Shown: positions 45,850 to 55,288, counted from the first letter of the stretch. The stretch is DNA of 64,000 bases from Cytophagaceae bacterium (GCA_016722655.1 JADKIR010000004.1:1-64000), one strand, 5' to 3'. Program-made: numbers and translations. The notes: a model not told the origin generated them from the sequence alone.

Positions 45850-46731
45850 TTATTTATAAATTTCACTTTTTGAAGCCAAAAGGGTATTGTACATCAAAGC
45901 TGCAACAGTCATAAGCCCTACCCCACCCGGCACGGGCGTAATATAGCTGGTTTTTGGCGAAACTTCATCAAATTTTACATCACCTTTCAATGCAAACCCG
46001 CTTTTTTTACTTGTATCAACCACTCTGGTAAGGCCTACATCAATCACCACAGCTCCATCTTTTACCATATCAGCGGTGATAAATTCGGGTTTACCCAAAG
46101 CTGCCACCAAAATATCAGCACTTTTACACACTTCTTTCAGATTTTGGGTTTTGCTATGTGCCAATGTAACCGTGCAATTGCCTGGATAAGTATTTCTCTG
46201 CATCAAAATGCTCATGGGTAAGCCCACGATCTGACTACGACCTACCACCACACAGTGTTTTCCGGAAGTTTCGATATTGTATCGTTTCAACAATTCCAAA
46301 ACACCGAAAGGCGTAGCTGAAATGTAAGCCGGAAGTCCTTTGGCCATCCTTCCGATATTGATAGGGTGAAAACCATCCACATCTTTTTTAGGGTCAATGG
46401 CTTCAATCACATGATCAACATTGATATGGTCGGGAAGTGGCAATTGTACGATAAAACCGTCCACATCAGGGTCATTGTTTAACTGACTGATGATTTCCAA
46501 CACTTCAGCTTCTGTGGTTGAAGAATCTCTCCTAACCAAAGTAGATTTAAATCCAATCTGCTCGCATGATTTGATTTTACTTGCAACATAAGTCTCACTC
46601 GCACCATTGTCTCCCACCAAAACTGCCGCTAAATGGGGAATTTTACCACCACTTTCTGCAATTTTTTCAACCTCAGCCTGTAGTTCGGCTTTTACTTGTG
46701 CAGAAATTAACTTTCCATCTATAAGTTCCAT
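45850..46731 (-). CDS. folD: Bifunctional methylene-THF dehydrogenase/cyclohydrolase
   Basis: A 293-residue NADP-dependent enzyme interconverting 5,10-methylene-, methenyl- and 10-formyl-THF. The catalytic Lys lies in TYVASKIKSCEQIG (Lys52). VDGFIVQLPLPDHI and the Rossmann loop VVGRSQIVGLPMS are family motifs, and the end TPVPGGVGLMTVAALMYNT is typical. It works with fhs found earlier in the window. TATCTTTG on the minus strand (complement 46746-46753) is a good -7 box just before the start. The alanine symporter follows by 21 bases. Confidence 0.97.
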   Translation of the reverse strand: MELIDGKLISAQVKAELQAEVEKIAESGGKIPHLAAVLVGDNGASETYVASKIKSCEQIGFKSTLVRRDSSTTEAEVLEIISQLNNDPDVDGFIVQLPLPDHINVDHVIEAIDPKKDVDGFHPINIGRMAKGLPAYISATPFGVLELLKRYNIETSGKHCVVVGRSQIVGLPMSILMQRNTYPGNCTVTLAHSKTQNLKEVCKSADILVAALGKPEFITADMVKDGAVVIDVGLTRVVDTSKKSGFALKGDVKFDEVSPKTSYITPVPGGVGLMTVAALMYNTLLASKSEIYK

Positions 46732-46745
46732 AAAGGTATTTTTTA

Positions 46746-46753
46746 CAAAGATA
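46746..46753 (-). promoter_or_regulatory. Candidate -7 box of folD
   Basis: The minus strand reads TATCTTTG, an exact TAnnTTTG match, 14 bases before the folD ATG. A short leader is implied. Confidence 0.45.
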
Positions 46754-46947
46754 AAAATAACCGTTTAAAAACTTGTCAGAATTGCTTGGAAAGACAGGCA
46801 TTTTGCCATAAAATCAGCTTATTCTATAAAAAGTAATTATGAATATTTTTGAAAATCTAATTTTCTGATTACTGAATAAAATATTTGGTTTTTGTAAAAA
46901 GAAAAAAACTGTAGAAAGAAAAAAATGATGACATGATACACTTTGGC

Positions 46948-48135
46948 TCAAAAAAGTTTGGGACCGGATTTTGTTTTTTTGTAAACAAAAACCAGATAAA
47001 TCAGTGCCAGAGAAGTGATAAAAGTTGAGAACAGAAACGTATAACTTATATTTTGAATATTATTTTGATAAATAAATGTAGGCAATAATGCTCCAAATCC
47101 AATTCCCGCTTCCAAAGCAATATACATGGTAGCTACGGCCTTCCCTCTGTTTTTGTCTTCACACAAATCGATTGTCCACGCTTGTGTGATGGGTGAAACA
47201 ATGCCCATTCCGATACCAAACAAAACAGCAGAAATACTAAAAATGTAAATATTTTTTGAAAATGAAATCACAAGCATGGCAATAACCAAAATCAAAGCTC
47301 CAAGTTTTAGAATCTGCACCCGGCCGACTTTGTCAGACCACTTTCCGGCTAGAAACCGAATTGCAATTGATGAAATTGTGAAAATCAAAAAATAGAATCC
47401 TTTGTTGGCCACACCGATACTCTGGCTCAAATCAGGCACGAGCGTCACGATTGTGCCATAGGCAAAAGAAGTAAAAAACACAACAACAACTACCGGAAAA
47501 ACACTAAAATCAAAGATTTCACTTCGATTCAAGGCCAAATGTGAGATACTGAATTTTTCTTTTCTGGTTTTGGGAAGAGTTTCTTTCATATTAAGCAAAA
47601 TGGCAATTGAAAGAAAAGAAAGTAAGGATGACAAGTAAAAAAGTACATTGATATCAAAATACTGAACCACCCATCCACCCAATGCAGGACCAAAAGCCAT
47701 CCCCAGACTTCCAATAAGACCATGCATACCGAGAGTTTCACCCCTGCGGTTTACTGGCACAATATCAGCAATATAGGCGGCAGTGCCGGTAGGTTTAAAA
47801 CCGGTTGAAAATCCATGAACCAATCGCAAAAGTAAAAATGGGAGCACAGTGGTGGTAATCGGATATATAAATCCGGCCACAAAACACACCAATGAACCAA
47901 AAGCCATTACAGGAATTCTCCCAATCTTATCGGTAAGTTTACCACTAAAAGGCCTGGAGAGTCCGGCGGTAAGCGTAAAAAGTGCAATAATCAAGCCTTT
48001 GAATTCGCCTCCTCCCATTTTTTCGAGATAAGATGGCAACTCAGGAATGAGCATATTAAAAGAAGCAAAAAACAAAAAACTGCTAGTGCTTAATAACCAA
48101 AACTGAAGAGTAAAAACCGGCTCTTTGGAATTCAA
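46948..48135 (-). CDS. MFS transporter
   Basis: A 395-residue protein with about twelve helices. The loop 2-3 motif (GKLTDKIGRIPVMAFGS, a variant of GxLaDrxGrr) and its repeat in the second half (AGKWSDKVGRVQILKLG) identify the major facilitator superfamily. RGETLGMHGLIGSLGMAFGPALGGWV is the exporter-type motif C, which favours a drug/H+ antiporter. It starts 9 bases after folB and is the last gene of the DivIVA-folB-MFS unit. The substrate is unknown. Confidence 0.93.
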   Translation of the reverse strand: MNSKEPVFTLQFWLLSTSSFLFFASFNMLIPELPSYLEKMGGGEFKGLIIALFTLTAGLSRPFSGKLTDKIGRIPVMAFGSLVCFVAGFIYPITTTVLPFLLLRLVHGFSTGFKPTGTAAYIADIVPVNRRGETLGMHGLIGSLGMAFGPALGGWVVQYFDINVLFYLSSLLSFLSIAILLNMKETLPKTRKEKFSISHLALNRSEIFDFSVFPVVVVVFFTSFAYGTIVTLVPDLSQSIGVANKGFYFLIFTISSIAIRFLAGKWSDKVGRVQILKLGALILVIAMLVISFSKNIYIFSISAVLFGIGMGIVSPITQAWTIDLCEDKNRGKAVATMYIALEAGIGFGALLPTFIYQNNIQNISYTFLFSTFITSLALIYLVFVYKKTKSGPKLF

Positions 48136-48144
48136 AATATATTT

Positions 48145-48501
48145 TTAGAAACTTTCTTCTATCGTTACTTTGGCCTTATTGCATACTCCTCCGATGGGCG
48201 GATTAAACTTTGAAACCACAACTCTGATCTTATTTACGTTGGCAAATTCAACTTTGAGAGATTCAATAATATCATAAGCAACATGCTCGAGAAGCCGGTG
48301 CTTTTGAGCCATCACACTACTTACTTTTTGGTAAATAATGCCGTAATCGATTGTATCTTTCAATTTATCAGAGCTTGCCGGCAATTTCAGATTGGTATCA
48401 AGATAAAGATCAATTGAGTATTTGTTTCCAATTTTTTGCTCTTCATCAAAATGCCCGTGATAAGCAAAAAACTCCATGCCTTCGAGGGCTATCTGGTCCA
48501 T
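48145..48501 (-). CDS. folB: Dihydroneopterin aldolase
   Basis: A 118-residue enzyme of folate synthesis that cleaves 7,8-dihydroneopterin to 6-hydroxymethyl-dihydropterin and glycolaldehyde. The N-terminus ALEGMEFFAYHGHFDEEQKIGNKYSIDLYLD has the family's YHG and E-x-x-x-G-x-x-x-x-xD pattern. The C-terminal KFNPPIGGVCNKAKVTIEE is also typical. The length is normal. It is 5 bases after the DivIVA-like gene and 9 before the MFS gene, so it is clearly in an operon. Confidence 0.94.
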   Translation of the reverse strand: MDQIALEGMEFFAYHGHFDEEQKIGNKYSIDLYLDTNLKLPASSDKLKDTIDYGIIYQKVSSVMAQKHRLLEHVAYDIIESLKVEFANVNKIRVVVSKFNPPIGGVCNKAKVTIEESF

Positions 48502-48506
48502 GAATA

Positions 48507-49730
48507 TTAGTTGAGATTGTCAAAAAACGAACCCGTTTGTTTTTTTTCAGCAATATAGTCAGCTGCCGATTTCATTTCTTTAGATGAACCTTCAGCTTTT
48601 TCCCCTTTTTCGGTCATTGCTTTTCTTATAGCAGCTTTCACTTTGTTGACTTTATCCAGCATTTCTTCGGTATTGCCCGACTCTGACTGCGAAGGCTTAT
48701 ATTCTGCTTCTTCTTTAGGTTTCTCCTGAGGGGCTCTGCCTGCTATCAGGTAACTTTTTAACTCTTCCAGCTTTTCCCATTCACCTTTATTGGCAAGTTC
48801 GGCTTGCTCAATCCATGTGCCCGGGTCGTGGGAGGCAAACTGTGGTCCACCGGCATCCAAAATATCTCTAATTCTGTACAATGGGGTATTAACTAGATCA
48901 CGGAAAGAAATAATATGAGCTTTATTGAGCAGTTCTTTTATTTTTGGACCGATACCTTCAATTATTTCAAGATTGGTTTTATCGTCGCTTGTTTCTAAAG
49001 AAATATCATTTACGGCTGATGAAAAACTCAGACCATGGTTTTCTTCCTCTTCCTCCTCTGTGATTGTTTCTTCTTCCAACTGGGCATCAGGTGCGGGCAG
49101 ATCTTCAATTGTTTCGGGTTCAACTGAAGTTTCGAATAAAGGCTCAACAACAAGTTCGGTGGGTTCTGCTTTTACTATCTCCTCTTTTTCAGTTTCAATT
49201 ACGGCTTTTTCTAAAGGTGCTATTTGATTTTGGGCAACAATCTGCGTAGCGTCAAATGCTATTTGCTTCAATTGATTAAGTAAATCGGCTTTTTGCATCT
49301 CAAGTCCCGAAAATTGTTTTTCCAAAGATGAAAATTCCAATTTAGCCGAATTCTGAATTTCAAATGCTTTTTGCTGAGCTTCTTCTATTAGTGTTTGTGC
49401 TGTATTTTCAGCATCTGCCAGTATGGCTCCCACTTTTTGTTCAGCATCCTGTATTTTTCGATTAGCTTCCTGATTGGCCGTGTCGGTAATCCGGCTACTT
49501 GTATCTTCGGCAGTACGCAGGGTTTTAATCAGAGTCATCTCTACTTCACGTAGCTTTGAAGCTTCCTTTTCCGAAATCTCCAGCTGCATTTTCAGCATTT
49601 TGAGCTCATTAAGCATCCTTTCCCATTCCTGCGATATATTGGAAAGAAAATGATTTACCTCTTCAATATTATAACCTCTGAATGATTTTTCGAACTCGTG
49701 CTGCTTAATTTCTAATGATGTAATTTTCAT
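48507..49730 (-). CDS. DivIVA-domain protein with C-terminal helix-hairpin-helix
   Basis: A 407-residue protein. ATG 49730 (MKITSLEIKQHEFEKSFRGYNIEEVNHFL) starts a DivIVA domain, which binds curved or negatively charged membranes; the 14 codons upstream are discarded. A coiled coil runs from about 35 to 190. A very acidic linker follows (EEETITEEEEEENHG). At about 245-320 there is a helix-hairpin-helix-type domain (LEIIEGIGPKIKELLNKAHIISFRDLVNTPLYRIRDIL), a DNA-binding or protein-docking fold. The combination suggests a scaffold linking membrane and nucleoid or cell-division sites; that is inference. Confidence 0.85.
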   Translation of the reverse strand: MKITSLEIKQHEFEKSFRGYNIEEVNHFLSNISQEWERMLNELKMLKMQLEISEKEASKLREVEMTLIKTLRTAEDTSSRITDTANQEANRKIQDAEQKVGAILADAENTAQTLIEEAQQKAFEIQNSAKLEFSSLEKQFSGLEMQKADLLNQLKQIAFDATQIVAQNQIAPLEKAVIETEKEEIVKAEPTELVVEPLFETSVEPETIEDLPAPDAQLEEETITEEEEEENHGLSFSSAVNDISLETSDDKTNLEIIEGIGPKIKELLNKAHIISFRDLVNTPLYRIRDILDAGGPQFASHDPGTWIEQAELANKGEWEKLEELKSYLIAGRAPQEKPKEEAEYKPSQSESGNTEEMLDKVNKVKAAIRKAMTEKGEKAEGSSKEMKSAADYIAEKKQTGSFFDNLN

Positions 49731-49864
49731 TTTTGTTTGTTTAGGAAATCCCACTGTTAATAGACCTGACACATTGCCAATTTACAAAAAAATCAGCTTT
49801 CAATAACTATAAACGAAAGCCTGATTGTTTATTTTTCACAAAATAACAAAAAAATGAAAATATA

Positions 49865-50769
49865 TTAAAATAAATTCCACAGCGAAATGTTCCGGTCGTC
49901 ACTGGCAGAGAGCAATTGTTGGCTTTCAGAGTTCCATAATATTCGGTTAATTGAGCTATTATGTGAGGCATGCCGGCCTTTGTCAATTACTTTTTTGAGT
50001 TTAAAATCGTTTATATCCCAGAGTTTGATCGTTTTATCCATACTGCAGGATGCTATTAAACCGACCTCCTGTAGCACTTCAAGGTGGTTTATAGCATAAA
50101 TATGAGCCGGAATTTTTTCTATTTTTTCAAAATCGTTTTCTGTATCCCAAACAATGATTTTGGCATCTCTTCCGGCAGAAACCAGTAGTTTTTTATCTTC
50201 TAAAAAAATTAATGAAAAAACTGAATTTTCGTGCCCCGAAAGGATTTTTTTTAATTTCAAATTATTCAAATCAAAAATCCGTATTGAAAAATCAGAATAT
50301 GCAACGGCAATCTCCTGACTTATGGGTAAAATCGCCATTGATCTTGCACTTTTATCAGAATAAGCCGGATGAGTTTTTATAGAAAAGTCCTTGGTGGAGA
50401 CTTGGTGAAAGTTGCTTTTATTATCAGAAAAAACACGTTTTCATCAAAAGTCTTTATGTCAAAAACTGAGACCCCAGGCAGATGATTTGTATGAACAATT
50501 TGCCTGGATTCCACATCCACCCAATGCACTCCAACCTGATTATCAGGCACTATTAGCAGGTTTTTAGCAGCAAAGTAGTTTAAAGTGTAAGCATTATTAT
50601 TCAGCTTTACCACTGGGTAGCCCTCATCTGGATTATTAATATCCCACCTCACTACATAGCCATCACCTGCCACAGAGTAAAAAACATCTGAATTTTCACC
50701 ATTTGCAAGACCGTAAACACTACTTTTGTGTCCAATAAATGTTTGGAGTTTTTTGATGTTGAATTCCAA
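49865..50769 (-). pseudogene. WD40 repeat protein, frameshifted in a T6 run
   Basis: Two adjacent open frames (49865-50338 and 50377-50769) form one WD40 propeller of about 301 residues. The N-part reads MEFNIKKLQTFIGHKSSVYG ... VVRWDINNP. The C-part has repeats with SGHENSVFSLIFLEDKKLLVSAGRDAKIIVWD and SCSMDKTIKLWDI. On the minus strand the coding run TTTTTT (complement 50428-50433) should be seven T: then FDENVFFSDNKSNFHQVSTKDFSIKTHPAYS joins the halves with no gap. As printed, the first half ends at TAA near 50377. It is a probable protein-interaction scaffold, cytoplasmic. Confidence 0.85.
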
Positions 50770-50816
50770 AATATTAAATTATTTTTATTCCTGAAAAAGC
50801 ATTTTCAAATTAAAAC

Positions 50817-51440
50817 ATGCCATTACTTTTTAACAAAGAAATTGAGAATGAAATTCACTTTCTGATTTGGGAATTGACCGAATCTTTAGATGAACTCCTG
50901 TCTGTAAGCCAATTGAGCTCTGATGATAAAGAGACATATTCAGAAATTTCTCATCTTCAAAAACAAATCGAATTTCTGGCAGGCAGATTGGCCATAAAAA
51001 AACTTTGTGAAATAGAAAATATCAGTTTTGAAGGCATAATAAAAGACGAAAATGGCAAACCATTCCTGAAAAATTCGGAATTTGAAATGTCAATTTCGCA
51101 TACGATAAATTACATCGGAGTGATTATGAAAAAAAACTCAGCGATTGGAATTGATATCGAGAAACCTCGTACTCAACTTTTAAAAATCGTGCCCAGACTT
51201 TTTAGCCCAATTGAAGTAGCATTTATCGACAATGAAATTGAAAAAGCAACTTTGTATTGGTCGGCCAAAGAGGCTCTTTATAAGCTATATGGCAAACGAA
51301 AAGTAGATTTCAGAGAAAATCTGTTTTTAGATTGGGAAGATGGAAAACTATTTGGAGAAATAAAAATGCCCGACTATGAAGCCAGGCACAAAATTATTTT
51401 TTTCCCATTGGGACAATACCTAACCGTAATTGCCCATTAA
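50817..51440 (+). CDS. 4'-phosphopantetheinyl transferase
   Basis: A 207-residue Sfp/HetI-type enzyme that moves 4'-phosphopantetheine from CoA to carrier proteins. AIGIDIEKPRTQLLKIVPRLFSPIE holds the Mg2+ pair (GIDIE), and ATLYWSAKEALYKLYGKRKVDF is the WxxKEA motif; both are diagnostic. The gene is divergent from the WD40 gene and overlaps the convergent ytxJ stop by four bases. The carrier it serves is unknown. Confidence 0.93.
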   Translation: MPLLFNKEIENEIHFLIWELTESLDELLSVSQLSSDDKETYSEISHLQKQIEFLAGRLAIKKLCEIENISFEGIIKDENGKPFLKNSEFEMSISHTINYIGVIMKKNSAIGIDIEKPRTQLLKIVPRLFSPIEVAFIDNEIEKATLYWSAKEALYKLYGKRKVDFRENLFLDWEDGKLFGEIKMPDYEARHKIIFFPLGQYLTVIAH

Positions 51441-51775
51441 ATTTTTTCCAGAATTTCCTCCAGATTAATTCCATAATGTGATTCATCATAAATCACTTCA
51501 CCATTTTTCAGGACAATAATCTGCGGTGATTCATGTTGCACACCAAATTTAGTTGCTACGTGATTAGAAATTTGCCTCAGATTTATCAGATCCAGATAAT
51601 ATACTTTCAGGTTTTTATGGTCTGTTACTTTGCTCCAGGCTCTCTCAAAACGGTCTTTGGCAGTAGAACTAATCGGACAGCGGATACTGTGTTTAAAAAT
51701 CGCTACTGGCTGTGTTTTTGATTCTTCTGATATTTCGTCTAGCTGAGTTATTTCGTTTAAAATATTCCAGTTCAT
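51437..51775 (-). CDS. ytxJ: Bacillithiol-system redox protein YtxJ
   Basis: A 112-residue thioredoxin-fold protein; ATG 51775 (MNWNILNEITQLDEI) is preferred to an upstream start. The active segment is FKHSIRCPISS with a single Cys, the usual YtxJ pattern; SPQIIVLKNGEVIYDESHYGI holds the cis-Pro strand. It acts as a bacilliredoxin-type monothiol protein in organisms using bacillithiol. Its stop codon overlaps the end of the convergent PPTase gene. Confidence 0.9.
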   Translation of the reverse strand: MNWNILNEITQLDEISEESKTQPVAIFKHSIRCPISSTAKDRFERAWSKVTDHKNLKVYYLDLINLRQISNHVATKFGVQHESPQIIVLKNGEVIYDESHYGINLEEILEKI

Positions 51776-51877
51776 TAATCTTTCTTTTTTAAAATTTAAT
51801 TTTTGAAAAAGTGAAAAGCCGAAAAAAACTTCCAACCATTCTCTTTACATTTTTAACTTCTACAAATGGTTTTTAGT

Positions 51878-52714
51878 TCAGAAAACCAGGTTATCAATGA
51901 GCCTGACCTCTTCTAAAAAAACAGCCAAAACTATCGCAGTTTTCTTATGAGGCTCATAGCTATCGATTGAATTTAAAGTTTCAAAATCAACGATTTCGTA
52001 ATATTCAGGCGTAAAATACGATTTTTCGGAAAACTCCTTTGAAATCTTTTTCTTCACTTCGGAAACCGGCAAATCTTCCCTGAGAAGTTTTTCACCCATT
52101 TTTAGTGACTGATATAAAAATGCTGCCCGAGCCTTTCCGTTTTCCGAGAGCCTTCTATTACGTGACGACATCGCCAATCCTGATTCTTCTCTGACTGTAT
52201 CACAAATAATTAATTCCAAATCAAAACTCAGATCTTTAACCATACGATTTACTACCGCACATTGTTGCAAATCTTTTTGCCCAAAATAAGCCTTGGTTGG
52301 TTTTACGATATGAAATAACTTGCTCACCACTATTCCCACTCCATTGAAATGTCCCGGACGGAATTCGCCTTCCAGTTTGGTTTCCAAATCGCCAAAATCC
52401 AGTTTAATTTTTGGTAAAGCAGGATACATTTCTTCTGCTGAGGGTGCAAAAACCAGGTCACAGCCGGCATCTTCGAGCATTTTACAATCTTCTTCCAGTG
52501 TTCTGGGATATTTTTTCAGGTCTTCGGGATTGTTAAATTGGGTAGGATTAACAAATACGCTACAAACTGTAAAGTCATTTTCTTTAACAGATCTTTTTAC
52601 CAACTCTATATGGCCGGCATGCAATGCACCCATGGTTGGTACAAAGCCTATTTGAGATCCAGATTGACTTTTTATGAATTGTTGCGTCTCAAGAATGGTG
52701 TTAAAGATTCTCAT
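51878..52714 (-). CDS. panC: Pantothenate synthetase
   Basis: A 278-residue enzyme joining pantoate and beta-alanine with ATP to make pantothenate, the precursor of CoA. The nucleotidyl motif FVPTMGALHAGHIELVKRS (HxGH-type) is near residue 25. VFVNPTQFNNPEDLKKYPRT and REESGLAMSSRNRRLS (the KMSKS-like loop) are family signatures. It diverges from the M23 peptidase gene, sharing about 70 bases of promoter region. With the nearby PPTase it links to CoA use. Confidence 0.97.
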   Translation of the reverse strand: MRIFNTILETQQFIKSQSGSQIGFVPTMGALHAGHIELVKRSVKENDFTVCSVFVNPTQFNNPEDLKKYPRTLEEDCKMLEDAGCDLVFAPSAEEMYPALPKIKLDFGDLETKLEGEFRPGHFNGVGIVVSKLFHIVKPTKAYFGQKDLQQCAVVNRMVKDLSFDLELIICDTVREESGLAMSSRNRRLSENGKARAAFLYQSLKMGEKLLREDLPVSEVKKKISKEFSEKSYFTPEYYEIVDFETLNSIDSYEPHKKTAIVLAVFLEEVRLIDNLVF

Positions 52715-52763
52715 GAATTTTGAGGTTAATACGTTTCTGCTGGCAATTTCGCCCTATTTTTTG

Positions 52764-52771
52764 TATTTTTG
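52764..52771 (+). promoter_or_regulatory. Candidate -7 box of the M23 peptidase gene
   Basis: TATTTTTG matches TAnnTTTG and lies 12 bases before ATG 52784, in the region divergent from panC. Confidence 0.4.
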
Positions 52772-52783
52772 TGAGATTTTTCA

Positions 52784-53401
52784 ATGAAAATAATGTTCAA
52801 AAAAGTTTTATTTATTCTATTACTAAGTTTTTCGGCCTTCGCTCAGTATGAGGTAAAAAAAACTATTCCTACTGATGCTGATCTGGACATTGAAGACTAT
52901 TGGGAAACAGAACTGAGTCCGATTACAGACCAAAATGAAGTGGTAAGTTTCATTCACAACGACTCATTCAATTATTTTTTTATCGATAATATTCCCGGAG
53001 GTAATCCCTTGGCAAGAGAGATTTCTGTGAACTCATTTTACGGTGCACGCCTGCATCCAATTCATAAAATCCTGAAGTTTCACAGAGGAATTGATCTCAA
53101 AGGTGTGAACGGTGAAATTGCGGTTGCCAGTGGAAACGGCAAAGTGATTGAAACCGGCTTTAAGGAAGACCTTGGTAACTACATAAAAATAAGCCACAAA
53201 TATGGTTTTGAATCCATTTATGGCCACTTAAGTAAGATTTCTGTAAAAAAAGGACAGAATGTAAAAAAAGGACAGACAATTGGAAAAGTAGGACAAACCG
53301 GCAAAGTAACCGGGCCACATCTTCATTATACCCTCAAGAAAAACGGGGAATATTTTGATCCTTTTGATTTTCTGTTCATGAATTTCCAGAAAAACTGGTA
53401 A
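52784..53401 (+). CDS. M23 family metallopeptidase (LytM-type)
   Basis: A 205-residue secreted peptidase with a signal peptide ending AFAQY. The LytM domain covers about 85-195. The zinc ligands are His and Asp in FHRGIDLKG and the last His in PHLHYTL, with YGHLSKISVKKGQNVKKGQTIGKVGQTG between them. The order is that of active M23 enzymes, which cut peptide cross-links in peptidoglycan. No coiled coil is present. It is convergent with glmS. Confidence 0.93.
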   Translation: MKIMFKKVLFILLLSFSAFAQYEVKKTIPTDADLDIEDYWETELSPITDQNEVVSFIHNDSFNYFFIDNIPGGNPLAREISVNSFYGARLHPIHKILKFHRGIDLKGVNGEIAVASGNGKVIETGFKEDLGNYIKISHKYGFESIYGHLSKISVKKGQNVKKGQTIGKVGQTGKVTGPHLHYTLKKNGEYFDPFDFLFMNFQKNW

Positions 53402-53407
53402 AAAAAA

Positions 53408-53438
53408 GAGGCTCCGGATTTATAAAACCAAGAGCCTC
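53408..53438 (-). terminator. Terminator of glmS
   Basis: GAGGCTC (53408-53414) pairs with GAGCCTC (53432-53438). On the minus strand seven T follow, so it ends glmS; it may also act on the M23 gene. Confidence 0.8.
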
Positions 53439-53449
53439 AATTCAAAATA

Positions 53450-55288
53450 TTATTCTACTGTCACCGACTTAGCTAAATTCCTTGGCTGGTCAACGTTTCT
53501 GCCTCTCAATACAGCAATATAGTAAGACAACAATTGCAATGGTATCACAGTAAGCAACGGCTGCAAAATCTCATGGGTTTTAGGCACTTCAATTGCAAAA
53601 TCAACCATTCCTTTCACGTCTTTGTCGCCTTCAGAAACAATCGCAATTACACGTCCCTTTCTGGCTTTTACCTCCTGAATATTTGATACTACTTTTTCAT
53701 AACTGCTGTCTTTGATAGCAATAAATACTACAGGCATATCTTCGTCAATCAGGGCGATAGGGCCATGTTTCATCTCAGCGGCAGGATAACCTTCTGCATG
53801 AATATATGAAATTTCCTTAAGTTTCAAAGCACCTTCAAGGGCAACCGGAAAATTTAATCCGCGGCCAAGAAAAATGAAATTTGAAGCAAATGTGAAAAGT
53901 TTTGATATATCTTTTATTTCTTCAGATTTTTCCAGAATTTTCTCTACTTTTTCAGGAATTGCTGCCATCTCGATTAACAACTGGCGATAAGTTTCATCAC
54001 TCAAAGTGCCTTTGGCATGAGCTGTGGCGATGGCCATCATGGTCAATACTGTAACCTGTGCAGTAAACGCTTTGGTACTAGCCACCCCGATTTCAGGGCC
54101 GGCATGGGTATAAACACCTGCTTCGGTTATGCGTGAAATAGAAGAACCTACCACATTACAAACACCCAGAATGACCGCACCTTTGCTTTTGGCCATTTCC
54201 AGAGCAGCGAGTGTATCGGCAGTCTCACCTGATTGAGATATTGCTATTACAAAATCACCTTCTTTAATGATGGGATTACGATATCTAAACTCTGAGGCAT
54301 ACTCTACCTCTACGTTGATTCTGGCCAGTTCTTCAAATAAATATTCGCCAACCAGTCCCGCATGCCATGAAGTGCCACAAGCAACAAAAACTATTCTTTT
54401 AGCTTTTGCCAATTTGCCTATATGGTTTCTCAGGCCGCCCAATTGAATCAAAGCATCTTCGGCATTTACTCTTCCTCTCAAACAATCAGCGATAGATTTG
54501 GGTTGTTCAAAAATTTCTTTGAGCATAAAATGATCAAATCCACCTTTTTCAATAGCTTCAAGTTCAAGCTCTACTGTTTGAATTTCAGGATCTTGTTCTT
54601 CGTTCTGGAGGTTTTTAATAGTCAAACCTTCCTGATTTACAATAGCAATTTCGAGGTCATCGAGATAAACTACTTCTTTGGTGTATTCAATAATCGGTGT
54701 GGCGTCAGAAGCAAAGAAGTATTCCTCATGACCAACCCCAATCACCAATGGGCTGCCTTTCCGAGCAGCTACCAGTTGTCCAGGATTATCTTTATCCAAA
54801 ACCACTATGGCATAGGCACCTACTACATCTTTGAGGGCATATCTAACCGCATCGGGCAATTCACAATTTTTGGTTTTTTGAATTTCCTCGATAAAATTTA
54901 CCAAAACCTCTGTATCAGTCTGGCTTTTGAAATCGTAGCCTTTATTGATGAGCATTTGCTTCAAAGAAGCATAGTTTTCGATGATTCCATTGTGAATAAT
55001 CGCAAGCTTACCGCTGTTTGATTTATGAGGGTGGGCATTGGTGTCGTTAGGCTCTCCATGTGTTGCCCATCTTGTATGGCCAATTCCAATATTTCCGAGA
55101 TTTTTTTGATTGGCTAAGACACCCTCAAGATCTTTAACTTTCCCTTTTTTCTTAAATACAGACAGCTCTTCATTTGTAATTACTGCAATTCCTGAACTAT
55201 CATATCCCCTATATTCTAATCTTTTTAAACCTTTTACAATAAGTGGAGCGGCTTCTCTCGAACCCACATAAGCAACTATTCCACACAT
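53450..55288 (-). CDS. glmS: Glutamine-fructose-6-phosphate aminotransferase (isomerizing)
   Basis: A 612-residue enzyme making glucosamine-6-phosphate, the first step to UDP-GlcNAc for peptidoglycan and LPS. The N-terminal glutaminase starts MCGIVAYVG (Cys2 nucleophile after Met removal). Two SIS domains follow (CGTSWHAG, AISQSGETADT, GPEIGVASTKAFTAQV and HGPIALIDE), and the C-tail ends DQPRNLAKSVTVE, the classic ending. The length is typical. No glmS-type ribozyme was recognised in the leader. TATTTTTGC on the minus strand near 55331-55339 is a likely -7 box. Confidence 0.98.
   Translation of the reverse strand: MCGIVAYVGSREAAPLIVKGLKRLEYRGYDSSGIAVITNEELSVFKKKGKVKDLEGVLANQKNLGNIGIGHTRWATHGEPNDTNAHPHKSNSGKLAIIHNGIIENYASLKQMLINKGYDFKSQTDTEVLVNFIEEIQKTKNCELPDAVRYALKDVVGAYAIVVLDKDNPGQLVAARKGSPLVIGVGHEEYFFASDATPIIEYTKEVVYLDDLEIAIVNQEGLTIKNLQNEEQDPEIQTVELELEAIEKGGFDHFMLKEIFEQPKSIADCLRGRVNAEDALIQLGGLRNHIGKLAKAKRIVFVACGTSWHAGLVGEYLFEELARINVEVEYASEFRYRNPIIKEGDFVIAISQSGETADTLAALEMAKSKGAVILGVCNVVGSSISRITEAGVYTHAGPEIGVASTKAFTAQVTVLTMMAIATAHAKGTLSDETYRQLLIEMAAIPEKVEKILEKSEEIKDISKLFTFASNFIFLGRGLNFPVALEGALKLKEISYIHAEGYPAAEMKHGPIALIDEDMPVVFIAIKDSSYEKVVSNIQEVKARKGRVIAIVSEGDKDVKGMVDFAIEVPKTHEILQPLLTVIPLQLLSYYIAVLRGRNVDQPRNLAKSVTVE

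Noticed and set aside
54422..55021. 199-residue plus-strand frame inside glmS
   Set aside because: It is antisense to the conserved glmS coding sequence, with a phenylalanine/isoleucine-rich composition and no family features.
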